Shown piece after piece: positions 53,337 through 61,297 of a stretch of 64,000 bases of DNA (positions are counted from its first letter, which is position 1; every line of letters starts with the position of its first letter). The notes below the pieces were generated by a model. That model saw nothing but the letters and a program-made list of their open reading frames with translations, did no database searches and was not told the DNA's origin. Both the position numbers and the translations under genes were made by a program. The stretch is taken from IMG/VR virus record IMGVR_UViG_3300035670_012065, positions 1-64,000 of that record, one strand, 5' to 3'. Source of the DNA: a virus.

Positions 53337-53641
53337 TTTTTGAATGGATTGAAAATGTGACTTGGTGCTTCTTTTTTATGGTCTATTTTTGATCTATTGT
53401 GATCATTCATCATGGATGCTTCCTGAGTCATAATAGAAACACTATTAGTTTTTTTGACAGCTGTTTTGTTAATCATAAGATCTTTAGCTGATGGTGTTGC
53501 TATTTTTAGATTTTCTGATTCTATTACTGATTGAATATTTTCTACGGACAAATTAAGCTCATCACTCATTTGTTCAGCATTTAATCCTTGAGCGAACAAA
53601 TATTTTATTGCATAAACGTTATTTTTTGAAATTTTCGCCAT
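53333..53641 (-). CDS. Small protein with helix-turn-helix-like N-terminus
   Basis: 102 residues. Residues 5-45 (NVYAIKYLFAQGLNAEQMSD, then ELNLSVENIQSVIES) fit a helix-turn-helix of the type found in resolvase/sigma-like DNA-binding proteins. The remainder is polar, Lys/Asn/Met-rich and likely disordered, ending in HIFNPFKK. It could be a phage transcription regulator, though the second half offers no support. It overlaps the next gene's start by four bases and abuts the previous one. Confidence 0.45.
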   Translation of the reverse strand: MAKISKNNVYAIKYLFAQGLNAEQMSDELNLSVENIQSVIESENLKIATPSAKDLMINKTAVKKTNSVSIMTQEASMMNDHNRSKIDHKKEAPSHIFNPFKK

Positions 53642-54021
53642 TACATCCTCTCTCTTTCTGCTCTATTAAGCCATGCATTATTTTGCGTCAGTAAAAATTT
53701 TAAGTAGTATGTAAAAACAGTTTTATTAACATTAGTAAACTTATCCGATGGTCTCACAACATTATCTAAAAAACTATAGCTTTTTTCTCTATCGAATTTG
53801 CTAAAAGGATTAAATAATTGATTATTATGAGATGTTTTTATTTGATAAAATAGATTGTCTTCTTTATTTAAGGTTTTAGCTAGCGTTCTAGAGTTCTCTG
53901 ATACTGTTTGTCCATTTCCATTATCATCAAAAAACTCAGCATCTTTAGATAAACAAAAATATTGAGAGACTATCTGTTGATTTGACTTTAATGTTGGGTT
54001 AAAAATAAACTCATTCTTCAT
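53641..54021 (-). CDS. Unknown protein, paralogue of the 54726-55130 product
   Basis: 126 residues. It shares with the protein encoded at 54726-55130 a strand (FYQIKTSHNNQLFNPFSKFD versus YYIKLDPNSKVFNPKQILSS) and a C-terminal helix (YYLKFLLTQNNAWLNRAERE versus KYITFLKTQNLSWLKDAQRD). These are followed at once by a stop in both cases. The pattern T-Q-N-x-x-W-L-x-x-A-x-R looks like a conserved binding helix. Function unknown; the pair probably arose by duplication, with two genes now between them. Confidence 0.5.
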   Translation of the reverse strand: MKNEFIFNPTLKSNQQIVSQYFCLSKDAEFFDDNGNGQTVSENSRTLAKTLNKEDNLFYQIKTSHNNQLFNPFSKFDREKSYSFLDNVVRPSDKFTNVNKTVFTYYLKFLLTQNNAWLNRAERERM

Positions 54022-54394
54022 TAGGTTTTTCCTCGGCCGATGAAGCTGATGAACTCATGCAATTCTCTACATAGTCAAAAAAAGCTTTTAAATATTCATG
54101 ATGGTTATGACCAGAAGGAACAGGAATAAAATAATTATTTGTGCAAACGCTTTTTGAGTCTGGAAATTCTGTTCCTGGGACATTCTCCAACACATTGGCT
54201 GTCAAGTTTATATGAATTTCATATTGGGTATCTGTTTGTTTTTTAACCTTATTAGGATCATCAAAGATATATTTATATTCTGACAAATCCACATTAGGAA
54301 TATCTTTAAGATCTTCAATTTGTTTTTTAAGTAATTCTATTGTTTCGGCAGAAAATTCTTGCCCTTGAGTTTCATTTTCCATATTCATGTCCAT
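54011..54394 (-). CDS. Unknown acidic protein
   Basis: 127 residues, acidic at both ends (EEKPNEE at the C-terminus), with a helix FSAETIELLKKQIEDLKDIP, a beta stretch YEIHINLTANVLENVPG and YFIPVPSGHNHHEYLKAFFD in the last third. GHNHHEY could bind a metal, but there is no supporting family. It overlaps neighbours on both sides by about ten bases. Function unknown. Confidence 0.45.
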   Translation of the reverse strand: MDMNMENETQGQEFSAETIELLKKQIEDLKDIPNVDLSEYKYIFDDPNKVKKQTDTQYEIHINLTANVLENVPGTEFPDSKSVCTNNYFIPVPSGHNHHEYLKAFFDYVENCMSSSASSAEEKPNEE

Positions 54395-54726
54395 TTTGTC
54401 TTGGGTGGTTTCTTTATTCTATTCATGCCTTTTGGTAACGGTTTGTTTGAAGATTCTCTGTAAGAGTTGTGTTTATTGTGAAGCGCTATTTTTTTGTCTT
54501 CGCTCATACGATCACGATTTCTATTGGCTAAATCTCCTATAGTTTTAAGTTCGCTATCATGCTTGATAATTGATCCTTGGATTGATCCTATATCGTCTTG
54601 ATAACTTCTGCATGTTTTGACACCAGAACAGAATGAACATATTGGTGATGGTTTATAATCATTGATATAAAAAAACATCTCAAATTTTTTATTGCAGGAT
54701 TCGCAATAATAGGTATATGTCGGCAT
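54385..54726 (-). CDS. FmdB-like zinc-ribbon protein
   Basis: 113 residues from ATG 54726, whose first base is the last base of the upstream TAA; a TTG start 33 bases earlier would add residues not seen in the family. MPTYTYYCESCNKKFEMFFY and then SPICSFCSGVKTCRSYQDD form the characteristic N-terminal zinc ribbon of FmdB-type small proteins. The C-terminal half is polar and basic. Such proteins are frequent in phages and bacteria without a firm role; a nucleic-acid or protein-binding function is likely. Confidence 0.65.
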   Translation of the reverse strand: MPTYTYYCESCNKKFEMFFYINDYKPSPICSFCSGVKTCRSYQDDIGSIQGSIIKHDSELKTIGDLANRNRDRMSEDKKIALHNKHNSYRESSNKPLPKGMNRIKKPPKTKWT

Positions 54727-55130
54727 TACTTTAAATCTCTTTGAGCGTCCTTTAGCCAACTAAGATTTTGTGTTTTTAAAAAAGTTATATATTTTTGAAA
54801 GATTTGTGGGGTTACTTCTTTAAAAGACCATTCTTGTTTGCAGGTATTATTAATAAAATTTAAGGAATCTTTATCTTTCACAGAAGATAGGATCTGTTTT
54901 GGATTAAAAACTTTAGAGTTTGGGTCCAATTTAATGTAATAACGACCATATGATTTATTTGAGTCTGCAAAGTGTTTGGTTTTTTTAGAAAAAATAATTT
55001 TTGCGACAACATTTTCATTTTCATCATATGTTCTCGGAAATCCATGCTTATCTAAGTAATCTTGATAACCCAATAAACAATAAAACTCGTCATCTTTCAG
55101 ATTTGATGTTTGTGAATTAAAAATAGCCAT
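54726..55130 (-). CDS. Unknown protein, paralogue of the 53641-54021 product
   Basis: 134 residues. The N-terminal part contains DDEFYCLLGYQDYLDKHGFP and a strand VVAKIIFSKKTKHF. The C-terminal part has IFQKYITFLKTQNLSWLKDA, shared with the 53641-54021 protein. Its stop is fused to the start of the FmdB-like gene (TAATG). It is probably a small phage protein acting with the FmdB-like product; no function can be assigned. Confidence 0.5.
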   Translation of the reverse strand: MAIFNSQTSNLKDDEFYCLLGYQDYLDKHGFPRTYDENENVVAKIIFSKKTKHFADSNKSYGRYYIKLDPNSKVFNPKQILSSVKDKDSLNFINNTCKQEWSFKEVTPQIFQKYITFLKTQNLSWLKDAQRDLK

Positions 55131-55704
55131 CTATATATTTTATCCATTGTTTGTGATCTGGATCAGTCGTCTCTTTTATACTAAGAAGCTCGTTGATAAC
55201 AGGCAAGTATTTTGGTTCATAAAGGGGTTTTTTAGGAGTATTTAATAATTTCATACGTGCTTGATCTGGTGTTTTATTGGATTTTTTTCTATTACAGATT
55301 ACACAAGCCGTGGCTATATTTAGCCAATTTGTAGCGGATCTAGAATCAGGAATGTATTGACTTTTTGGTATGATATGATCATAAGTTAATTCATTATAAT
55401 TAAAATTTTGTCCGCAATATTGACAAGTATAACCATCTCTTAAAAAGAGATTATGTCGTGAAAATTTTAAAGATCTATTATAGATATTGAAATATTTAAA
55501 AGTTTTGGCTATTAAAGGAACAGGATATTGTTTATTAGTACCCTGAATAAATTTATCTTTATAATATTGTATGATTTCTATAGAACAACTATAATTATTT
55601 GAATACCTCAATGACCAAACTATGGCTTTTTGCCAAGAGATTAATTTTAATGGGGTATAATCAGCATTAAGCAATAAGCATTTGCTATTTTCTGCCTTGT
55701 TCAT
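55117..55704 (-). CDS. HNH endonuclease (bacterial free-standing type)
   Basis: 195 residues. The N-terminal NADYTPLKLISWQKAIVWSL is typical of a widespread family of bacterial and phage HNH proteins. The nuclease core has FLRDGYTCQYCGQNF, LTYDHIIPKSQ, NIATACVICNRKKSNKTPDQ: two CxxC zinc knuckles framing D-H and N residues of the HNH motif. It lacks the extra DNA-binding modules of homing enzymes, so a role in host DNA breakdown, packaging or repair is equally possible. It overlaps the PhoH-like gene by 20 bases. Confidence 0.8.
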   Translation of the reverse strand: MNKAENSKCLLLNADYTPLKLISWQKAIVWSLRYSNNYSCSIEIIQYYKDKFIQGTNKQYPVPLIAKTFKYFNIYNRSLKFSRHNLFLRDGYTCQYCGQNFNYNELTYDHIIPKSQYIPDSRSATNWLNIATACVICNRKKSNKTPDQARMKLLNTPKKPLYEPKYLPVINELLSIKETTDPDHKQWIKYIDGYF

Positions 55705-56422
55705 AGCTATCTAATCTGGCGAGGATTTTAGCAATAATTGGGTTTCTAACAATATCGCTATCACCAAGAGTACTAATTCCTATACCTTCTAAATTATTTA
55801 GATTATTCATCATCTCATAAAAGCCACCTTGTAGGTGTCTAGCAAGATCTGATTGTGATATATCTCCTGTTAGAACCATTTTACTTTCTCGTCCAATCCT
55901 TGTCAACAGCATTTTAAGTTGTTCGTATGATGAATTTTGACATTCGTCAGCAACAATAAAACAGTCATGAAAATTACGGCCTCTCATCAACCCTAGTGGA
56001 ACAACTTCTATTTTATTATTTGTTTTAAGACCAGTATATTCCGCAACAGAGATAAAATAATTTATTTCGTCTAGTATTGGTAATAAATACGGATGTAGTT
56101 TTTCTTCAGCTGATCCTGGCAGATAGCCTATTTTCTCTCCGGACTCTACCACTGGTCGTGTTATAACAATTTTTTTAACCTTACCTTCTAATAGATATTC
56201 TAATGCCATACCAATTGCGATATGGGTTTTTCCACTTCCGGCAACACCATGGCAAAAAGTTATAGTATTCTCGGCTATGGTTCTAATATATTCTTTTTGA
56301 TTTTCGCTTCTTGGTTTTAACCTATTCCTATAAGAAGGTTTATTTTCATTAATATTAAAAGGCTCATTGGTAAGATCGATAATTTTATTGTTTTTTGAGT
56401 TGGCATTTTTTTTCTTTCTCAA
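55685..56422 (-). CDS. phoH: PhoH-like ATPase
   Basis: 245 residues starting at TTG 56422, chosen since AAAGGG lies six bases upstream and a stop closes the frame just before. Walker A FCHGVAGSGKTHIAIGMALE (about 53-72), ITRPVVESGEKIGYLPGSAE (about 85-104), Walker B FIVADECQNSSYEQLKMLL and MVLTGDISQSDL are all canonical PhoH motifs. PhoH proteins are common in large phage genomes; an RNA helicase/ribonuclease-linked role is suggested for bacterial homologues. The basic, Asn-rich N-terminal extension is short. Confidence 0.9.
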   Translation of the reverse strand: MRKKKNANSKNNKIIDLTNEPFNINENKPSYRNRLKPRSENQKEYIRTIAENTITFCHGVAGSGKTHIAIGMALEYLLEGKVKKIVITRPVVESGEKIGYLPGSAEEKLHPYLLPILDEINYFISVAEYTGLKTNNKIEVVPLGLMRGRNFHDCFIVADECQNSSYEQLKMLLTRIGRESKMVLTGDISQSDLARHLQGGFYEMMNNLNNLEGIGISTLGDSDIVRNPIIAKILARLDSYEQGRK

Positions 56423-56452
56423 GATAAGCCCTTTATATTAAAGTAAATATAT

Positions 56453-56470
56453 TATCTAATTATTTAGATA
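56453..56470. repeat. AT-rich hairpin between MazG-like and phoH genes
   Basis: TATCTAA and TTAGATA form a perfect 7-bp stem around a 4-base loop in the 55-base gap. On the minus strand it comes just after the MazG-like stop and before the PhoH ribosome site. The stem is nearly all AT. It could slow transcription or protect an mRNA end, or be fortuitous. Confidence 0.4.
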
Positions 56471-56477
56471 TACACCA

Positions 56478-56843
56478 TCATATAATATAAGGCTTTAGAT
56501 TTGGTGGTTGCCATCCTTCTGGTTTTAATACTTTGCCGTCCTCTCTTTTTCTAACCTTACCTGTTACATTATCTATTTTTTCAAAGTTAGTTCGCATTAC
56601 CTCATTCCACGCAGCTTCGCCACTAGCGCCCATACTATTAATAGCTCCTACTGTCACAACTATAATATCTATTAAGGCATCTAAAATTTCTATTCTATCA
56701 TTATTAGAGAAAGCCTCTTGCAATTCCTGTACTTCTTCTTTGATAAGAGAGTGATACATATCCAACTGTTTTTTATTCCATTCACACACAGTTTGATCAC
56801 AAGCTACCATAAACTTGGTTTGGTCATCAAATACATTTCCCAT
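56478..56843 (-). CDS. MazG-like nucleotide pyrophosphohydrolase
   Basis: 121 residues. The helix SLIKEEVQELQEAFSNNDRI supplies the E-E-x-x-E metal ligands and EILDALIDIIVVTVGAINSM the D-x-x-x-D set, matching the all-alpha NTP pyrophosphatase (MazG/HisE-like) fold. ASGEAAWNEVMRTNFEKIDN and GKVRKREDGKVLKPEGWQPP are typical of the phage subgroup. It would hydrolyse NTPs or dNTPs to monophosphates, perhaps cleaning the nucleotide pool, in keeping with the adjacent ribonucleotide reductase genes. Confidence 0.8.
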   Translation of the reverse strand: MGNVFDDQTKFMVACDQTVCEWNKKQLDMYHSLIKEEVQELQEAFSNNDRIEILDALIDIIVVTVGAINSMGASGEAAWNEVMRTNFEKIDNVTGKVRKREDGKVLKPEGWQPPNLKPYII

Positions 56844-56852
56844 ATATTCTCC

Positions 56853-59633
56853 TTATGATTCGCAACTACTACAACTTAAAATATTTCTTGCTAATTCTTG
56901 TGCCGGATTGGCACTTCTTTGGTAATAAAAAGTTTTGATTCCTAATTTCCATCCTTCGATTAGTAAATCACTAACTTGTTTTGGTGGGGTGTCTGGAGGC
57001 ACCATAAGATTAAGAGATTGAGATTGATCTATGTATTTTTGTCTTTGAGATGCTTGTATTACAATTTCTTTTTGACTAATCTCACCAAAAGTTTTAAATA
57101 CTTCTTTTTCTTCATTAGGTAAAAACTTTAAGTGTTGTACAGATCCTCCTTTGACTAAAATACTTTTCCATGTATCGTCATCGTTTTTTTCATACTTTTT
57201 AAGTGTTTCTTTAAGGTGAGGATTCTTGTATGTAAATTTGCCTTTTGCTAAATTTTTAACAAAGTAGTTGCTGTTGAGTGGTTCTATACTTGGGCTTACC
57301 TGACCCAATATAAAACTACTACTAGTAGTAGGAGCAATGGCCAAAGTTGTCACATTACGTCTACCATATCCTTCTAATATTGGGGCTTCTCCAAATTTTT
57401 CTGCTAACTCTGTAGTGGCTTTATCGGATCGTTCTCTAATAATCTTCCATATGTTAGCATTCAATAGTTTGGCTTGCATACTCTCAAAGCCTATCATTTT
57501 ACTTTGTAAATAAGAATGCCAACCTAAAACCCCCATACCTAGAGCTCTTTGATTAAGAGCGAAGTTTCTGGCGCTTTTCATAAATCTAATATTTGTTGTT
57601 TTGTCTATAAATTCTTGATTTACACTATCAAGAAAATAGATAAGAATTTCTATAGCATCTGTTTGTTCTATTTCATCCCAATGTAGCAAATTAAGGGAGC
57701 TTAGAACGCAAACAAAACTGTTATTTTCATCGGAACTAAGAGTTATTTCTGAACAGTTATGTGTTACAACACCATTACAGACCCATAGATGGTCGGGGCT
57801 ATCTACCTTACAGCAATAGACGTCTTCTTTTCCAATATATTCTATATTTACTATTTTATAGAATTTTTTAGTATTATTGCGGTATTGTCTATTCTCTACA
57901 ACAACCCCCTTCCTATCTAAAAATCCAGTATGTTTATTAAAAATTAACGCATCGTTTTTGTTGCCAATAATCAATCTCCAACAATCTTTGGTATTATAAA
58001 ATTTATAACCACCTTTACCATCTGGTAAATATTGTTTTCCAGCTTTCCTTAAGATACGAATAGAAGACTGCATACCTAAATTTGCTAATATTAATTGCAC
58101 TTCTTGCAAAAATCTTTTATTTATATTTGCTAATGATATAGCTATGGGTTCGCCTAAAGACTTGGCTTTAAAAACTGTGCCGTCGGCATAATATAATCCT
58201 TTGATATATTGCCATTGTGTTTTTTCATTAGATTCCCATATCCAATTTGGAACAGAACCCTTTTGAAAATTTAAGCTTTTCTTCAAAGCTTTACTACATA
58301 ATCGTTTTTTTTGAATTTTACTTTGGTTTACAACGCAAGTATGAAATTTTGCATTATTATATAATCTATTATTTTTAGAAGAATATTGCGTTTTATATTT
58401 TTTACATACATAATCATGATGGGACTGAATCGTTGTTAGTAAATCAAAATCTTTTTCCCAAATATCTATCATAATTTGATCTTTGTTTTGCGTACCATCA
58501 GCTTGATACAGACCTAATAGGAAAGCTTCTTTGCTCATGTTTTTGCAGCCAAAAATACCCTTATTGGTTTGTATGGCTACCTTGTCTCCAATTTTTAGGT
58601 CTTTACATTCTATATTTTTTGTAAGTACTTTACGTTTATTGGTAAAATTAGTCTGATATGAATAGTCAAAAACACAAACTTTATGATACTTAGTTATCGT
58701 ATGACTCATACCATTATCCAGAGTAATTCGATAAACATCTGTATTTTTTTCTATTAGCTGCATAGGAGAAGCATTTACTTGTTTATTATTGTCAAATAAT
58801 ATAAGTTTATCTCCAATATCATATAACTCCTTAGCTGTTAATAGACCAAAATTAGAAACAACTCTTTGATCTCCTGTAACACACAAATTACTCGAATTAA
58901 TTTTAAGTTTTTTGTCTTTATACACTTGTGGGGCATTATTATTTATATTATCACTAAAGAAAATATATGGATATCCACTCTCAAATCTTTTTTGTATGAT
59001 TTTTGCCCAAATCTTTCTTTTGTTCTTATCTCCATCAATCATACTTTTCATCCACTCGTCACTAATAGTAACTCCAATACTCATATTTTGGATAGGATGC
59101 CCCTCATTTCTTATTTGTAAGAATTCTTCAATATCAGAATGTTCTACAGGTAAATAAGCGGCAAAACTCCCTCTGCGAGCAGACCCTTGACTAATAACAT
59201 CAGCAACCTTATCAAATAGCTCCATAAAATGGACAGGTCCACTACTTTCGCCACCAACACTGATAGAGACTCCTCGCCCTCTTAAGTCTCCAAAATATCC
59301 ACTAGTTCCTCCACCAAGTTTGCTCATCATACCAACTTCTGCTACTTTATATAGAATGCTATCCATACGATCACTAATATGGGAATTAAAACAACTAACC
59401 GGGAGTCCTCTTGAGTTGCCATAATTGGTCCATACAGGAGTGGAGAGAGAATAATATCCCAAACTCATATAGTGCTCAAATTTTTCGGCAAAGTTTTTAA
59501 TGCCAAGCAATTTTTCTGCATTAACTGCTATATCTTTTATTCTTTCTTCAGGACTCTTACCGTTTTCGAGATATCCTCTTTCTAAGAATAATCTACTATG
59601 AGAATTTAGCCAATAATAGGGTTTGGTGGTCAT
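56853..59633 (-). CDS. nrdA: Ribonucleotide reductase large subunit interrupted by an intein
   Basis: 926 residues before splicing and about 550 after, shorter than the usual 750 because the N-terminal ATP cone is absent. LPVSCFNSHI holds the first redox Cys. GGGTSGYFGDLRGRG and SQGSARRGSFAAYLP are core motifs. SSNL joined to CSEI across the intein rebuilds N-L-C-x-E with the thiyl-radical Cys. FVCVLSSLNL holds the second redox Cys. APTTSSSFILGQVSPSIEP and KTFYYQRS (radical-transfer Tyr pair) follow, and CSSCES is the C-terminal redox tail. It reduces ribonucleotides with NrdB, encoded 30 bases upstream. An AAGGAT site precedes ATG 59633. Confidence 0.94.
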   Translation of the reverse strand: MTTKPYYWLNSHSRLFLERGYLENGKSPEERIKDIAVNAEKLLGIKNFAEKFEHYMSLGYYSLSTPVWTNYGNSRGLPVSCFNSHISDRMDSILYKVAEVGMMSKLGGGTSGYFGDLRGRGVSISVGGESSGPVHFMELFDKVADVISQGSARRGSFAAYLPVEHSDIEEFLQIRNEGHPIQNMSIGVTISDEWMKSMIDGDKNKRKIWAKIIQKRFESGYPYIFFSDNINNNAPQVYKDKKLKINSSNLCVTGDQRVVSNFGLLTAKELYDIGDKLILFDNNKQVNASPMQLIEKNTDVYRITLDNGMSHTITKYHKVCVFDYSYQTNFTNKRKVLTKNIECKDLKIGDKVAIQTNKGIFGCKNMSKEAFLLGLYQADGTQNKDQIMIDIWEKDFDLLTTIQSHHDYVCKKYKTQYSSKNNRLYNNAKFHTCVVNQSKIQKKRLCSKALKKSLNFQKGSVPNWIWESNEKTQWQYIKGLYYADGTVFKAKSLGEPIAISLANINKRFLQEVQLILANLGMQSSIRILRKAGKQYLPDGKGGYKFYNTKDCWRLIIGNKNDALIFNKHTGFLDRKGVVVENRQYRNNTKKFYKIVNIEYIGKEDVYCCKVDSPDHLWVCNGVVTHNCSEITLSSDENNSFVCVLSSLNLLHWDEIEQTDAIEILIYFLDSVNQEFIDKTTNIRFMKSARNFALNQRALGMGVLGWHSYLQSKMIGFESMQAKLLNANIWKIIRERSDKATTELAEKFGEAPILEGYGRRNVTTLAIAPTTSSSFILGQVSPSIEPLNSNYFVKNLAKGKFTYKNPHLKETLKKYEKNDDDTWKSILVKGGSVQHLKFLPNEEKEVFKTFGEISQKEIVIQASQRQKYIDQSQSLNLMVPPDTPPKQVSDLLIEGWKLGIKTFYYQRSANPAQELARNILSCSSCES
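57756..58883 (-). mobile_element. Class 1 LAGLIDADG intein at the NrdA catalytic cysteine
   Basis: 376 residues. It begins CVTGDQRVVSN after SSNL and ends GVVTHN before Cys of CSEI. Block A has Cys1 and DQRV; block B is ISHTITKYHKV-like (T-I-T-x-x-H); block F is YCCKVDSPDHLWVCNG; block G ends His-Asn with Cys+1. LAGLIDADG motifs are FLLGLYQADG and YIKGLYYADG, both with the catalytic Asp, so an active homing endonuclease is likely. The +1 Cys is the thiyl-radical Cys of the host protein, so only exact removal gives active enzyme. Confidence 0.92.
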
Positions 59634-59663
59634 TTAAAATCCTTGATTCGAGCCATTGTTCTT

Positions 59664-60635
59664 TTAAAATAGGGCTTCTGCGTCAAAAGACAAAGCCTTT
59701 TTGGAGTATTCTACGGGACGAGAATGAAAGAAATCCGTCATGTTATTTCCTAGTATCTGCTCATCAAACCAATGTGTTTTGGTCAGCAAATCGATGTCGA
59801 TCTCGAATACAGAATCATATCCTATTTGATTTAATGATTCATTAAGACGATGTTTAATAAACTCTTTCAAAATTGGAGAGTTGAGATTTTCGTCAGAATA
59901 TCCGTTGATAATCCAGTCTATAATTTCGCATTCGTATTTGACGGCTTCTTTGGACTCGTATAGTATTTTAGCTTCTAGTTCTTCATCGAAAAGATCCGGA
60001 TATTCTTGTTTGATGGTATTAATAATTTTTATACCAATCATAGCATGAAGATTTTCTTCTCGACTGGTATATTCAACTTGTTTATTAGTATCCTTTAACA
60101 GGTTTAAGAATCTGCCGAAATAGTTGATAGTATAAAACTGAGAAAATAAAGCAATATTTTCAACAAATAAAGTGAATAGTATTAAAGAATAAATAAATTG
60201 TTTCTTGTTATCATTATGAAATTTATGAAGATGTTTACGCAAATAGTTGACGCGACCTTTGATGATATCTAATTCAAGAATTTTTTCAAAGTTATCATCT
60301 ATACCTAAAACCTCTAGTAGTCTTTCGTAAGCATCTCCATGAATAACTTCTACATGAGCCATTGTATATCCCAAGTCATTTAATGACGGATGAGGAAGAT
60401 TATCTCCTAATTTGGCCCAAAATTTCTTCACACTAATCTCTAGTTGTCCGATGGTGGATAATGCTCTGATAATAATTTGTTTTTGTTGTTCTGTTAAACT
60501 TACCCTAAAATCTTGAATATCACTACTAAAATTAAATTCTCTATGAGTCCAAAATCCGTTGTGCATAGCCTCTATAAAGTCTTGAGTCCAAGGATAGTTA
60601 TCGGGTTTACGACTTATTTGTTCATCAAAAATCAT
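59664..60635 (-). CDS. nrdB: Ribonucleotide reductase small subunit (class I)
   Basis: 323 residues with GGAG eight bases before ATG 60635. Di-iron ligands are visible in AHVEVIHGDAYERLLE (E-x-x-H, then Tyr four residues on, matching the radical tyrosine) and TSREENLHAMIGIKIIN (E-x-x-H), with SLILFTLFVENIALFSQFYT as the second ligand helix. The C-terminal end (KKALSFDAEALF) is the peptide that docks the large subunit. It generates the tyrosyl radical for NrdA and is co-transcribed with it. Confidence 0.93.
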   Translation of the reverse strand: MIFDEQISRKPDNYPWTQDFIEAMHNGFWTHREFNFSSDIQDFRVSLTEQQKQIIIRALSTIGQLEISVKKFWAKLGDNLPHPSLNDLGYTMAHVEVIHGDAYERLLEVLGIDDNFEKILELDIIKGRVNYLRKHLHKFHNDNKKQFIYSLILFTLFVENIALFSQFYTINYFGRFLNLLKDTNKQVEYTSREENLHAMIGIKIINTIKQEYPDLFDEELEAKILYESKEAVKYECEIIDWIINGYSDENLNSPILKEFIKHRLNESLNQIGYDSVFEIDIDLLTKTHWFDEQILGNNMTDFFHSRPVEYSKKALSFDAEALF

Positions 60636-60647
60636 AAATAGACTCCA

Positions 60648-60785
60648 TTATTTCTTTTGTAGTAATATATAAAAACCCAATATAACTAAACCTGTAAACT
60701 CTTTACCGACAGGATTAAAATGCTCAAAAAAATATAATTGTATCAAATACATAAGGCCCAAGATATTAAAGATGGTAACTATCAT
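60648..60785 (-). CDS. 45-residue predicted membrane protein
   Basis: ATG 60785 overlaps the deaminase TGA (ATGA), and the TAA lies 12 bases before the nrdB start, so the frame fills the intergenic gap exactly. The peptide begins MIVTIFNILGLMYLIQLYFF (first hydrophobic segment), continues with a polar turn EHFNPVGKEFTG and ends with a second hydrophobic stretch LVILGFYILLQKK. Two short membrane helices with a Lys-rich tail suggest a small inner-membrane protein. No family is recognised. Position and coupling support it as real. Confidence 0.55.
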   Translation of the reverse strand: MIVTIFNILGLMYLIQLYFFEHFNPVGKEFTGLVILGFYILLQKK

Positions 60786-61267
60786 AGTACACCAGCAACC
60801 TGTCTCAGCCACTCTAGATTTGGTTCTATATAATAGATTTTTATCTTGCTCATTTCTACAAAAAGATCAAACCTTTTCTTTGCGTCGTCATCAAATAAAA
60901 CTGTTCCGTGAGAGTCTATCATATAAACCGTATCTATCCCAGCTTGATATAAGCTCATAATACAATCATTGCAGCATTGACCAGTGACATAGGCTGTTCC
61001 GTTATCTGGCCTAACCACACAGTTGCTTAGAGCATTACGTTCGCTATGGGCCATCCAAAAATATTTTTCTGGTCTAGTTAATGGTAATTTATTATCATCT
61101 AAGCCTTTTGGAAAACCATTATATCCTGTGCCCAAAATTCTATTCTGTTTATCTGTTATAACACAACCATGCTTAGTGTGAACGTCATGACTTCTTAAAG
61201 AAATTACTTTTGCTAGTCCTAGAAAATAGCTAGTCCAGTCGGGTCTGTTTTGTTCTGTTGTGCTCAT
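60782..61267 (-). CDS. dCMP deaminase-like zinc protein
   Basis: 161 residues from ATG 61267; a TTG at 61294 would add nine residues of no family resemblance. Zinc motifs are MAHSERNALSN (His and catalytic Glu) and TGQCCNDCIMSLYQAGIDTV (Cys-x-x-Cys), with RILGTGYNGFPKG as the substrate-side strand. The fold is the deoxycytidylate/ComEB-type deaminase, giving dUMP for dTMP synthesis or altering the pyrimidine pool. It is the most upstream gene of the ribonucleotide reductase cluster. Its substrate is inferred from family. Confidence 0.85.
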   Translation of the reverse strand: MSTTEQNRPDWTSYFLGLAKVISLRSHDVHTKHGCVITDKQNRILGTGYNGFPKGLDDNKLPLTRPEKYFWMAHSERNALSNCVVRPDNGTAYVTGQCCNDCIMSLYQAGIDTVYMIDSHGTVLFDDDAKKRFDLFVEMSKIKIYYIEPNLEWLRQVAGVL

Positions 61268-61297
61268 CTCAATATAGTACGTGATGCCACACAAAAG

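Noticed and set aside
58940-58950. T4-like late promoter motif (TATAAATA) on the minus strand, also near 34868
   Set aside because: Both lie inside genes in AT-rich sequence, with no other support; chance matches are expected.
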